From: Protonemura montana
Lineage: Eukaryota; Arthropoda; Insecta; Plecoptera; Nemouridae
Direction: 5' to 3'
DNA: 64,000 nt
Assembly: GCA_947568835.1 (NCBI GenBank)
Contig: OX387603.1
Span: forward strand, 22,592,651-22,656,650
Shown: positions 23,701 to 35,334 of the stretch, one piece after another
How the letters are laid out: each line of letters begins with the position of its first letter
Position numbering within the stretch: position 1 is the first letter of the stretch
Notes under the pieces: model-generated
Databases searched by the model: none
Told to the model about the DNA's origin: nothing
What the model saw: the letters and a program-made list of their open reading frames with translations, nothing else
Made by a program: the position numbers and the translations under genes

Positions 23701-26700
23701 ATTTGTGCATTAACTCTGACAAATACAACAATTGTATTTATAAGTTACAAATTACAATAACCAACCTAACCTATCCTTACACCATTCTAACACAATAGCA
23801 AACACAATGTTACACATTAAAATTTGAAGACAAAATGAATGATTGAGGTATGCATCCATAGATTATTTGTAAATAGAGTTGTTTTTATTTAAATATCGAA
23901 AATACATGAATGAATGTGTTCCGTACCTCCGGTGGTGGCTGTTTGCGCAGGCTTTGCCCCAAAAGTTGTGCCGAATCCTCCGAATCCCGTGTTGGTAGCG
24001 GTCTGTGTCTGACCGAAGCCAGAGAACAGCGAGCCTGGCGCAGAACTTGAGGCGGGCTGACCAAAAGTCGAGCCAAAACCGAAGCCCGCGCTTTGAGTGG
24101 ACGTTGTCGGTGCAACGCCAAATCCGGTGAAACCCGTGCCCGTCCCGAACGTGGAGCCTGGCCATGAAGGAACAGACAGTCAGAGTTATGTTGAGTTTTT
24201 TGTCCGTTTCTCTGGAAATTGTCAGCTAAAGAAAATAAAACCAATTAGGCAACAGGTGTTGCCTAATTGGTTTTATTTACTTTAAAATTTACTTAATTTG
24301 TGTAATCCTTAACTTATTAGGTGATCATGAACCTTCCAAGACATTTTACATGGCACTTTTAGTAAGGACGATGCAAACTGTTCTACCGATCCATACCAAA
24401 AATCATACTTTGCATGGCCAGCTTTTTCATTGTTTCCTCTTAAACAAAGGAAACTTCTTGCCCTGCATGTGTTTGTGTCTCAAATGCCACTTTAAGAATG
24501 AGAAGAGGAAGTGGTGAAATGTTGCATAAATGTGGTCTTTCAACATACTTTCAGCTCTAAGAAGTGGTGCGATTCTATGTCTTAGCAATAGCAGTGGCAA
24601 GTAGCAACAGTGTCAACAGTGACTGGTTTTAATGATAGGATTTAGCTTTTAGCTTCGCTTGCAAATGTTTTTTTTAAACATTATACACTTTTTATAGTGT
24701 CTAATTTGACACTTTTCGCAATTATTTATAAAGAATGCGTCAAGGATCACTCATATTTTAAAACATCGACTTAAAAAGACTTTGTGTCTGTCTTGAAGAA
24801 TTAAAATTTTTAATCATGTTTTTGGCACAAATAGCCTCGTAGCTGACGTGTCGCTAAACCCCACAATCTATCTATCTAAATTCCATTGCAGACATATGAG
24901 AATGCTAGCTTATTATTTGATAGTAAGTTACATAATAATTGCAGCAATTGATCAGTCCATGAAATTACAACTGGACTGACAAATTAAATTATCGAGTAAT
25001 TAATTAGGTGGTAGGCATGGCAGATTTGTTTAATAAATCCATTGCAATTGGCATGTTTGGAGGTACCACTTGGGTTGCCCAGGGTTGAGACCCCGATGTT
25101 TCTTTTTTTTAAATTAAAGTATCGCAAACTTACTAAATTAATGATTACATTTTTTTTTTTTTTCTAGTACTGGCCAAATTATTTGTGTTTCTTGTATGAA
25201 GCTAAAATGGCAAAAGCATACATAAATTCAAGTAAAAGCATTGATGACAGAGATTTTGTTGCATCACAGTTTTCATTCAATGTTGGCACGGATGAGATTG
25301 TATCAATGCAGCAAACCAGTCTGTAGTAACGTATTCTGAGAAGCGTACACTTGTCTCCTGAATGGAACGTCACACAACTCCTATCTAACCACACCCACAG
25401 GCATCCTGTAATGACCGCTCTGTGGTCTCTGGATCACAGAATTAAAACTCAATGCTGATAGCAGGTTTTTACTGTAAATCACCGGAATCACCGGATTTCT
25501 TGCAAAAGGAAAACTTTGCATTAAACATCGCATAACTTTTCGAGCGGTGTTTAGTGGGTGACGATCAGATGTACTTATTGGGAAAATACCTTAGAAACAC
25601 AAGCCATTCCTGTAAAATATTAAAACTATTACAAATGCCCTACCCTACTTATGAATAATGTTGGTTAAAAAAATTTAACAATCCATCGGTTCTACAATGA
25701 CCGTTAAGGAAACCAATCTCTTGTGACAAACATAGCTCTAGGATGAAAACAAGTTCAGGTACATTCAATTTCACCTTTCATTTCAATTTACCACTTACCT
25801 ACAATTAATAACTTGAGTTAAACTCTACAGGGAAAGTAATTCGTAGATACTTCTCGGAATGTTGACTCATCATTTCAAGCCCAGTTAGCAAAATAGATTT
25901 AGCAAATTACATTTTGCATCATACGGCTACAAACCTGAGGTGAGTGTTGTGGTGGTGGCGGCGGCGGGCGTGGCACCAAACCCAGAGCCAAACGTTCCAA
26001 AGCCTGTGGCAGCTGGCTGAGTTGCTGGTGTCAGGCTGCCAAAACCGAAGCCTGTAGACCCCGGATTCGACGTCGAACCAGTACCAGCCCCAAAGGAGAA
26101 GTTGGCTGTTCCGAAGCCACCTGCAGAAATGTGTGGAATGACTCAAGGGACTTTGTTGTATTAAATTGGTAAATATATACATTGCTCATTTGATAGTGCA
26201 TGGAGCTCAACCACATACAAGAGCACAAAGGAAAGAGATGGATAACACAAATCATAACTTGAATGAAAGTCACAATGTAAGTAAGGGCTCCTTTAAACAT
26301 CCACAAATGTTCCAAATGAAAGTATCCACAACTAGATAGAACATACTAATTGTGTTCAAAAGTAATAAATCAGCAATTTACTGTACAATTTACAATGGAA
26401 AAGTTAAGGGTGGTTAGATTTCATTCAGAAGTTGTTAAAAATACAAAAAAGAAACGCCTGTCTTGTCTTGGCCTCATGTTAATAGTAGATTAGACAAACT
26501 AATCTGGCTGATTAAAAGAGGGAACTGAATTTCTAGAAATTCTCTTAGAAATTCTCAACAACATGTAGGTAGGATTAAATTAGATAGGCATGTGCCATTT
26601 TGAATCATTGATGATTGAGTGTTCTTGTGCAATCTCTTTGGTCGCGGCAAGCACTCAGTTCCTGTAACTGGTTTCTGCAGGAAGCAAACAATTCACGGAA

Positions 26701-29700
26701 GCCAAACCACACAACTTGACCAATATGTTGGGCAAGCGCAAAAAGAAATATATCAGAAGTAAATGAAGTTTCAGAAAACACAGACAGCAAGGAGAACGGA
26801 TTGACGTGGAAGACAATGGTAAAATATTGTTGACTATTTTAAGTGAATTTTGCTACTCAAATGTCATCATTTCATCTTTCATACAAGATGCACAACAATG
26901 ATACTTAATCAAATCAATAACTGGAAAATGAAACGTTTATCATTTTTCTTTTTGAAGTTTGACCAAACTGATCATTTTTATCATCTTATTCCAGACCGGG
27001 AGGTTTTATGGTGCTTCCTGTTTTATTACACTTATCAACTTATATTAATAATACTCTATTTAACATCTATTAAAACTTTACTGTTCTTTTGCAGGAGAGT
27101 GAAGAAAGATAAAAACTATTCTTATATTCTTGAACAGTCTAATTCTACTTGCTTCGGAGTCCGGTAGTTTTCACTCTTACTCCTCCATATTGGGCTCGAA
27201 TTAGACCATCATCAGTCATCACCCTATCTTTATGTCTCTGCTCTATTAAAATAGAGAGAGTGCCATTTTAAAAAGTTTGTAAGGATGTATAAGCATTATT
27301 CGTGCCATGTTTAGGCCGTGTTCCGTCTCGCTCTACTAGCTCTGTGTCTATGGCATGCGGTTGACACATCAGACATTGAGCGAAAGCCATGGACGCCATC
27401 AACAAGCTGCCCCGAGGAATGTACGTGCAGTGCAAGTAGCCTGACTACTATGCGCATACGGCCGCCTCAAATTAACAGACAGATGGCCCAGTGTAGCGCG
27501 ATACCCAAAGCGGCAGTGGCATCGTCGATATACTCCATCAAAGTCGTAAGATTCTTTTGGAAAACATGCTAGCCGATATGAGTTATTCTATCAAATTTAG
27601 TTGTTCATAACTGCAGCTTGATCTCAATTGATTGCAAAATTACCTCTACTTATATATTATGAAGATATTTAAAAAATATCATTTGTTATTTATACCACAA
27701 CATTGTGCATGAAGAACATTGACCCATTACCATGTTTTATCTAGAACGGAGAAATCGACAAAGTGACTCCAGATATGCTGGCCAAACTAGGCAGAAATTT
27801 GGAAGAGCTGGACATAAGCAACTGCGGAATATCTCACATTGTCAAGGGCTCGTTTGACAAGTTGGGCAAACTTGCTGTACTCAAACTCTCCAACAACAAG
27901 ATTGAAACAATAGATACAAAATTATTCAAAGAGACCACTCAGCTCAAAAAACTTTTCCTTAATGGGAATCTTATCAAAGAAATTGGGCAAGGGACATTTT
28001 CTAAGTGCACCAATCTAGAAGAACTGCATCTGGAAATGAACCAACTACGAGAATTCCCCAGCAAATTGCCGCAGAAGTTGACCACACTCGACTTGTCACA
28101 TAATGACATTATGACGTTGAATGCAAAGGATATGGATTTGGTAAATTGACATCATTATAAACCTTTGCATTACAAACACATACCTAGGAAATTACTTCTT
28201 TGAGGTTTTGTGAGGTTTTCCTAGAGAATGTTTTATTATTTTTTCTGTTGAGAGTTTCACCAAGACCAGGGAATTAATCATGTAACCTTTTTGTTAGAGA
28301 TCACAAACGTTACCTCGTTAAATAAAGTTTATTAACCCTGGAGTTTACTGAGATAACGTTCGTTATTTCTAACGAAAAAGTTACATGACCCCTACCCAGA
28401 CATACATTTAATACGAAAGCAGGTAAAAATAATGTTCCTGGAATGGACAGGACCCTCTAATTGCAGATATGTGCTGGTATGATTCAAAAGTCAGTGTCAA
28501 TGTCACAGCATAATAATTTGCATAGAATAAAGAAAACGAGCAATACTCAGCAATGATCTTCCGTAGATAAATTTTAGTAATTTTATGTGAATAATATGCA
28601 AATATATTTTACAGATACTCCTGAAGACCCTCGACCTCTGCTACAACCACATCGAGACGTGGATGCTCAGCATATTTGCCTCACTGCAGAAGATTCAGGA
28701 CTTGTGCCTGGGCATGGCGGAAGTTGTCCTGCCTGAGCACACAGCCGAAAAGATTCCTAGCATTGCGCATCTAAAGCTCATCAGCGAACTCACAGAACCA
28801 CTGCATATGCTTCACCATATCACACAGGATGAGATCGGAAAAATGAAACGCTTGACTACACTCACAATAGGTAATTCAGCAAGCATTAATGTGATTTTGC
28901 AAGACAGAAACATCTTTTGACATTCTCTACATGAATTTTACAAATTACTTGACATGAATGACATTATGTCTACTTGAAATTCTCTACTGCCAATATCAAG
29001 GAATTACTTTTGATAAAGTGGTACCTATCTTCACAATAAAAAATCATTTTTTAGGATAACTAGTAAAAGTATATAACATCTAAAAAAAATTTGTTTTTTG
29101 TCTTTCAGAAAACTACAGGATTGAATCATTGGCATTCTTGTTAAATCACACAAACTTGAAAGAGCTACGATTTGTTAATGTTGATGTAACGACAACAAAT
29201 AGCGTTGAAATGAAGCAAATCTTTGCCAATAACCCTTACCTGACTAATATAAACTTCAACCAGAGCCCAAATCTAGCCGACATTCTCGTCAACAACATCT
29301 ACATGGTAGCACACCTCCAAGACCTACAACGACTGAGCATGCAGAGCTCGGGCATCGAACACTTGCCCACATCATTCGAAGCGCCCAACACAAACTTCCG
29401 CCTCGACATCAGCCACAATGCCTTGCACTGCGATTGCCAGTTCGAATGGCTCCGCCAGATGGACAAGGCAAGTATGCACTATTTGCTAGCGTGCTCTGAA
29501 AACACCACCTGCCATTCGCCTGAAATCGTTCAAGGAAAAACTCTTGAGGACTTTGTCAATACAGTGGACTGCTCCACGGGGCCAACCACAGAGGTGCCCC
29601 AAGTCGAGGAACAGGACCCGACAGAAATGTTTAGCGTAGCGCATCACTACGATGACACGATTACTGATGAAGTGCTTGACACAGATCATGTTGAAGGGAT

Positions 29701-30530
29701 TGATCAGACCAGTGAAGGGGAAGAAGCTGGAAAAACTGATAAAAAGAGTGAAAATGAATCTGATAAAAATAATGAAGACCACAAAACAGGAGAAAATGAA
29801 CAAAGTGGCAAAACTGATGTAAATGACACAGGATCCAGAGAAACTGATGTGGTCTCGGAACATGCTCACGTAGATTCTTCTGGTACAGACTTTCAATTTG
29901 AGAACTCAGAAAAAGGTACTGAAGAAGAAGACAGTGGTGACCAAGAAAAAAATCAAGAAGCCAACGATGATGGCGGTGGCACAGGGGAACATATTACCAC
30001 GCACGACAACACTGATGATTCCAAAGTAACCAATAAAAGTGGAGGAAGTCAGAGCCACCATCACAAGCCCAGATCTGGCAACGAAGACCATGCTAAAATC
30101 TATCTAGTACTTGGATGCCTATTGCTAGTATTAGTTTTCATAGGAGTAATACTAGGAGTGGTATACTGGAAATACAAACAAGATGGTAAGAACAAAGTAG
30201 AGCCCGGTACCGAGGAGCCACACAACGAACCAATCGAACCAACATACAAGCAAACTCTGGCATCAGAAGATACAACTCTAATAAAAAAATAGTTTAAAGG
30301 ATTTCCAGATGTATGAGTGCAATAGTATTTATGACTTTTCTCTATCTAATAACTAAATTATTTTTCAATAAAACTAGTTAGTATAATAAAAATGTGTTTT
30401 GATATAATTAACCTCAAACTATTATGAGATTCTTACTTTTATTAGCTGTACCAGCACCAAGACCGAATCCTGCAGATGGAGCCGCGTTGGTATTAGGAAA
30501 GGTAGACGTATTTCCAAAATTAAAAGACAT
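20784..30530 (-). CDS. NUP54: Nup54: FG nucleoporin of the central channel
   Basis: A component of the Nup62-Nup58-Nup54 complex in the nuclear pore channel. Eight minus-strand exons are in phase: 30437-30530, 25935-26120, 23927-24157, 23217-23638, 22352-22599, 21702-21945, 21200-21319 and 20784-21008. The product is 589 residues, in the range of insect homologues. The N-terminal third carries FG repeats (SFNFGN, GFGLG, GFGFGS, TGFGTFGSGFG, GGFGTTFG). The conserved alpha/beta region shows ALYNSIFHCSVYGDERD and PHNPFCRFKAIGYSC. The coiled-coil part shows LWKQALADNP, PVPMVGFGEVRWR and the C-terminal RLNEMLSQMRMQ helix. Intron 1 (26121-30436) contains a complete plus-strand gene. The start codon is 78 bp from that of divergent XPNPEP3. 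Confidence 0.95.
22831..23071. repeat. Near-perfect 62-bp inverted repeat in a Nup54 intron
   Basis: The arm at 22831-22892 is the reverse complement of 23010-23071 with one mismatch by eye. Inside these arms the pairing continues with lower identity to about 22927 and 22973. The whole unit lies in the intron between exons 4 and 5 of Nup54. It would fold into a long hairpin and resembles a foldback or MITE-type insertion. No target duplication was found at its borders. Confidence 0.8.
24233..24278. repeat. Perfect 21-bp palindrome with a 4-base loop
   Basis: The left arm 24233-24253 and right arm 24258-24278 are exact reverse complements around the loop AGGT. The unit lies in the Nup54 intron before the exon at 23927-24157, about 75 bases upstream of its acceptor on the minus strand. 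Its function is unknown. Confidence 0.85.
26816..30292 (+). CDS. Leucine-rich-repeat single-pass membrane protein, Windpipe-like proteoglycan candidate, nested in Nup54 intron 1
   Basis: Exons are 27315-27545, 27745-28140, 28615-28870 and 29109-30292. The start is inferred as an ATG at 26816-26818 directly followed by a GT donor. Joined to 27315 it gives MAVFRLALLALCLWHAVDTS, a textbook signal peptide, and 689 residues in all. A cysteine-rich LRR N-cap (CPEECTC) is followed by leucine-rich repeats such as LEELDISNCGISHI and LTTLDLSHNDI, and an LRR C-cap (LHCDCQFEWLRQM with two later Cys). Next is a roughly 175-residue Asp/Glu/Ser/Thr-rich stalk with several Ser-Gly pairs, including EEEDSGDQE at about 571. 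A transmembrane helix at about 626-649 and a 40-residue tail complete the protein. This layout resembles Drosophila Windpipe, a chondroitin-sulfate LRR proteoglycan, but orthology is not proven. AATAAA lies at 30367. Confidence 0.8.
28278..28388. repeat. Imperfect inverted repeat in an intron of the LRR gene
   Basis: About 48 bases at 28278-28326 pair imperfectly with 28341-28388 (TCATGTAAC... against ...GTTACATGA, with a shared GTTAGA/TCTAAC core). It lies in the intron between 28140 and 28615. It looks like a small foldback insertion. Confidence 0.6.
30367..30372 (+). terminator. Polyadenylation signal of the nested LRR gene
   Basis: AATAAA lies 75 bases after the LRR gene stop codon and about 65 bases before the end of Nup54 intron 1. 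The nested transcript can therefore end inside the host intron. Confidence 0.6.
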
Positions 30531-30608
30531 TTCAAATAAATATCTTCACTGATACAATTTTTTTTTCGAATTCACAATCCATCCATTCATTTTCTTTAAC
30601 GCGGAAAT
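30531..30608. promoter_or_regulatory. Shared bidirectional promoter of Nup54 and XPNPEP3, with a YY1-like box
   Basis: Only 78 bp separates the Nup54 ATG (minus, 30530) from the XPNPEP3 ATG (plus, 30609), so the two genes must share promoter DNA or have overlapping 5' regions. The sequence AAATATGGCGGC at 30605-30616 covers the XPNPEP3 start codon and fits the YY1 consensus AANATGGCGGC, a class of site often placed over start codons. No TATA box is evident. Confidence 0.65.
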
Positions 30609-33600
30609 ATGGCGGCTCTGATGTCTAGTATACGCACCGAACCCAAAATAGCGCTAATTTCCCGTTTAAAGAGTGCAGCAAAATCGTCGCATACAAAAGG
30701 CTTGATCCAAGGAAGGTGCCGTCTGATTGCGTCTGATTTTATAAAATATACACAATATTATATGGTCTACGCTCCTGCTGCAGTATTTGCCATGGCGAAT
30801 TACAAAACTCGGGGGCTCTTATGTGGTCTGTGGTGGGCTTATGAGGGTGGGGGAGAGAATCAGCTGCAGGCAAATCAGCTGTGTGAGTGCGTGCTTAGTT
30901 AGCTCAAAATGTTTAATATACCTTGAATATACCTGAATATACCCATCAGAAATCAAAATTAACTGTCAAGTCTGAAGTTGTGCTAAATACAAAAATTAAT
31001 AGAGAACAAGATATGGTGCAAAATGATAACAAGTTTTAATAAAGTGTTCATGAATCATTCAAAAGCAGGTATTTATTTTGGAAAGAGCAGTCTTAAAAAG
31101 TATTCGTTAGACAAGTATTTTTTCTATGCCTAGATCTTATATTGAAATGCAATGGCTAGACACAATTATCAATGTTTTTTAAATAATTGTGCCTTTAGGT
31201 GTATTTGCATTTTCTGGCTTATCCAAATGCTGCTGCTCAACCACATCAAATTATGTTGGCGTACGAAAAGCTAAACTGGCTCTAGAAAATCAACCACACA
31301 GGTTTGGTCAGCCAACGCCAATAACGCATCCTCATCTAATGCAAGATGGAGAGGTTTGTAATAAACCTTACTTGGCTTTGAGTACTCTAAAGACTATTAA
31401 AAGAAATTTTAGGTCACATACCATTTGCTCTAAACAGGTAACACCAGGAATACAGCTGGAAGAATACCAAGATCGAAGGTGCAAATTGATGGAGAGCATT
31501 TATAAACATGCAACACGACAAGAAAACAATACAAAACAACAACATGTTGTTATTATTCCATCAGCATCAAAGGTTTACATGACTGAAAAAATCCCTTACG
31601 TTTTTCGACAAAACACCGACTTCCTCTACCTTAGCGGCTGTTTGGAGCCAGACAGCGCCCTTGTGCTTACTGGTGCACAAGGGGAGGATCACATGTCAAC
31701 ACTTTTCATGCGAAAACGAGATTCCCAAGCTGAGCTCTGGGATGGACCGCGAACAGGAATTGAAGAGTCTCCGACACTTTTTGGAGTTGGCCAATCATAT
31801 CCTGTTGGAGAGATGGATAAATTTCTTGCATCGTTTTCAAAATTGCACCGCAGTTTCACTCTGTGGTACGACTTTATGCAACCAACGCAAATAGACGTCC
31901 ACAAAACTATGAGAGACTTCTTAAGCAATACCTGGAATAAGGTCTTTGTATACATTCTATTTTCTGAAGAAACTTTGTTGAAATGCATACCGGTGTTAAT
32001 AGCTTGTTCATCAACCTGATCTCTTTACCAATTAGACGTGGGAGTCTCCTAAAAAGTTAATCCATCGTCTGCGCCTGTACAAATCACCGGGGGAGATAGC
32101 GCTGATGACCAAGTCGTGCCAGATCGCTTCAGATGCAATCGCCACCACGATGAAGTCATCACATCCAGGTGTCACGGAGCACCAGCTGTTTGCTAGGGTT
32201 GACTATGAGTGTCGGACAAACGGAGCCGAGTTTCTGGCTTATCCTCCTGTGGTTGCCAGTGGGGATCGAGCCAACATTATTCATTACATCAACAACAATC
32301 AGATGGTGGGGCACAACGACACGATTCTAATGGATGCAGGTGAACAACATGTATTTTCTATCCCTAATGTGAGAATATTTGAATGAGCTAATCATGGAAA
32401 ATAATAAACTACTTCACCATTAGCTTAACTGAAATAGTTAACATGTGAATTCGAGAAGAATTTTACGTGGCATGATCTGAAATTTGCTGGTTGCAGTTGA
32501 TTCCTTTATCACTTTCAATTAGTAATGATCCCCCTTTCCTTACTTATTGTATTGATGAGATATTTATCCATCTACCTGCCAAGTGGCCAAAATAGTCTAG
32601 TACATAGTAAAAGCATAGTAAACGTATTCTACCTATTCCAATTAATATAATCTTTATCATATAAAGGTATATCTTATACCTCAATTTATATCTAAATTTG
32701 TATTTAATTTTGTCATATTTTTGTTTATTATAACTTAATTTTTATTAATAGTACTTAGCACTGGTGGCAGTGTTTTTCTCTTAACTTGTAACATTTTAAT
32801 TGTTCATATTCAAACGTGCTCGAAATCTTGGTCGAATCACTCTGACAGCCATTGCACCCTCATCGTTTGGCAGGATGCGAGTATCACGGATACAGCAGTG
32901 ACATCACGCGCACGTGGCCCCTGTCAGGCAAGTTTTCCGCGCGGCAGCGCGATCTCTATGAGGCGGTGCTCTCCGCACAGACGGAGCTGATCGCGGCGTG
33001 CGCGGAGCGGCCGTCACTAGACGAGCTGTTCTCGCAGATGTGCGCAAAGCTGGGGCGGAACCTGCGAGATCTTGGCTTCCTGCCAAGGAATGCCACCGAA
33101 GACGATATGGCAAGAGTAAGTTTATCACTTTGTGAGCTTGATTGTGACTCGGATAAAATAGGTGATGTTAAAATTTTGCGTGCTGTGCTAGTAGTTTATT
33201 TTTCTGTGAATAACTGGGCAAGCACCGAAGGTGAAGGAAGGACTTGTATGTGAAATGTTGATTGTATAGAAAACAAAAATTAAAATTAACTGTGTTGTAC
33301 CCAGACGCAATGTATAAGCGTTGAGTGTGCAGGTTGTAGGTAGAGGCAGAATGTTAATGTTACAGTTTCTGCTTGAAATATGGCCGCCAAATGACTACCT
33401 TACCGACAAAAATGCAGAGTACCGGAACACCCCGTTAAGTGGAGCCACTATCGTATGAAATTTAATTTGAATATTTCTCGTAGGTTACTCGCTTTTGAAT
33501 ATCGTTACCTGTATATCAATCGTTGAGGTAAACATTGATGGAGATCTTTTGAGCATGAAAAGTCTCTAAAGCAAGAAAGCCTACGAGAAATATCTAAATT

Positions 33601-35334
33601 AAATTTTATACGACAGTGGCTCCACTTAACGATGTGTTCCGGTACTCTGCATTTTTGTCGGCAAAGTAGTCATTTGGTGGCCGAAAGTGGAGCCGGCCGC
33701 AGAAGGACGCGGAGTGGACGCAGAAAGTTTAACGTTAACGTTCTGCCTCTACCTATAACCTCCACACTCAACGGTATAAGGGGAAATAAGATCCTCTTAT
33801 AATTTAATACTTTCCTCTCTGTCTACCAGTGTAAGACAAGTGCATAGGTTGCGGATTGTTTTAGTTTGAAGCATGCACATCGAGCTAGATTTGTGGGTTT
33901 CCCAAAGATCTTATCGTTGACCAACAATAAAATTTTGTCGTTTTTGGAGTTAAGATATTTTTTATGAAGTTAATTGATTGGTCTCGTTACACAGATAAAC
34001 CTCGATGTTCATTTAAAACTGAAAAATGAAAATTGGACCATACGCAAACGTTTAAAGTATGGCAAGGTTGTCAACAAAACTCCTCAGCCGACCCAGCCTA
34101 TTTCGTTATCACCACAGACAATACATTCCTAATATAACATGCCTCGGCTTGAAGACAGAGATTTTTAGACTGGTCAATTACTAGCCAGTATTAGATTTAT
34201 GGTTCCAAACCACTGACACTAGGTAATTAAAAATTCAGACCTCACACCAATCTTAACTTTTCACTTGTAGTTATGTAGTTAATTATTTTTTACCTCAATC
34301 CTAAACCGTGTATTCCGTAAAAGCGGTTTCCGTAAAAAAAAATGCAGAAGGCGTCAGAAATAGTTCCTCGGAACAGTCCTTGGCTCAGAATGACTTAATT
34401 TTGATTTCACAATTAAGAGGAAGGTGTGTTGTGTGCAAAAATGGTTTTTCCATCTTAAGTAATGGTTGTTATCGAAATGTAATCGTCCGAACTTTGAAAA
34501 ACTTGAAAAAACTTTGATAAACTGCGTTTATCTCAGTGAGATTTTGCTGAAATATATTTCTGGAGAATTCCTATTCTACAAATGTTTAGAACTTTTAGAT
34601 TTAACTGAAAAAATTCGACATTTTTGTACACATTCTTAAACATAGCGATGGTCTACAACGCCTTAACAAGCAAAATTTTATTTAATTGTGGGAGCAGAGT
34701 GATCTTGAAATGATTGCCGAGGATTTGAAATGGAATCTTCTGAAAATGTGTGTCATTTTGGTGTTAGTTTTTACACCAATTTCTCTGACACTGGTTTTCG
34801 CTTCACGTAGTCCAGAACTATCCAGAACCACAAGTATTACGGAATGGCCGGTTGCAATAACAAAATGCTATGCAGCGGCAACATCCGGCAACATTTACCG
34901 TTGCGATAAATTACTGCAATTGTCGACAGCATTAGTTGATATTTTCAGGCAGCGTACAGCTTCTGTCCCCATCACGTGAGTCACTATCTGGGCATGGACG
35001 TTCACGACACTGCAACGGTCACACGAAGCATCAACCTGGAGCCAGGAATGATTGTCACCATTGAACCAGGTAAGACTATTGCCTATCGGTAAAAAAAGTT
35101 ATTCAACGAGTCTTCCTAATTCAGAAAAATAATTTGATAAGCGATGGCTTTTTTCTAGGTATTTACGTCAACTCCAGGAACAAGCTAGCCCCGCCAGAAT
35201 ACCACGGACTAGGTGTGAGAATCGAGGATGACATTTTGATTACCGAGAGCGGCCCTGTGGTTCTCACTCAGCCGTGTCCTAAGACAATCGATGAAATTGA
35301 AAATCAATTTCTTGCCAAGAACTGTGATCTGTAA
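30609..35334 (+). CDS. XPNPEP3: XPNPEP3: mitochondrial Xaa-Pro aminopeptidase 3
   Basis: A metallopeptidase of the aminopeptidase P family that removes N-terminal residues before proline, acting in mitochondria. Exons are 30609-30627 (tentative), 31199-31353, 31438-31941, 32036-32339, 32874-33115, 34949-35069 and 35159-35334. They give 506 residues, almost the human length. The tentative exon 1 gives an MAALMSSVFAF start typical of an import sequence. The prolidase N-domain shows [29 protein letters not shown] and ELWDGPRTG. All five expected metal ligands are visible: Asp in LMDAG, Asp in SSDITRTWP, His in [10 protein letters not shown], Glu in TIEPGIY and Glu in GVRIEDD. The donor after 31941 (GTCTTT) is weak. 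The 84-base intron 31354-31437 is in frame and has no stop codon. A foldback element lies in the fifth intron. Confidence 0.92.
33319..33773. mobile_element. 455-bp foldback/MITE-like element with 7-bp target duplication
   Basis: Terminal inverted repeats begin CGTTGAGTGTG and extend with good pairing over at least 54 bases, and with gaps across most of each half of the element. GTATAAG occurs directly outside both ends (33312-33318 and 33774-33780), a perfect 7-bp duplication. No transposase frame is present, so it is non-autonomous. It lies in the XPNPEP3 intron 33116-34948. A diverged relative of the left arm is at 9516-9580. The superfamily is not identified. Confidence 0.85.

Noticed and set aside
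27307-27339. ATG at 27307 as start of the LRR protein
   Set aside because: It is in the wrong frame and reaches a stop after ten codons. Its sequence overlaps the likely acceptor of the signal-peptide exon.
29486-29896. A 136-codon minus-strand frame opposite the LRR protein stalk
   Set aside because: It is the mirror of the acidic coding region, which gives a Phe/Ile-rich shadow. There are no splice signals or domain.
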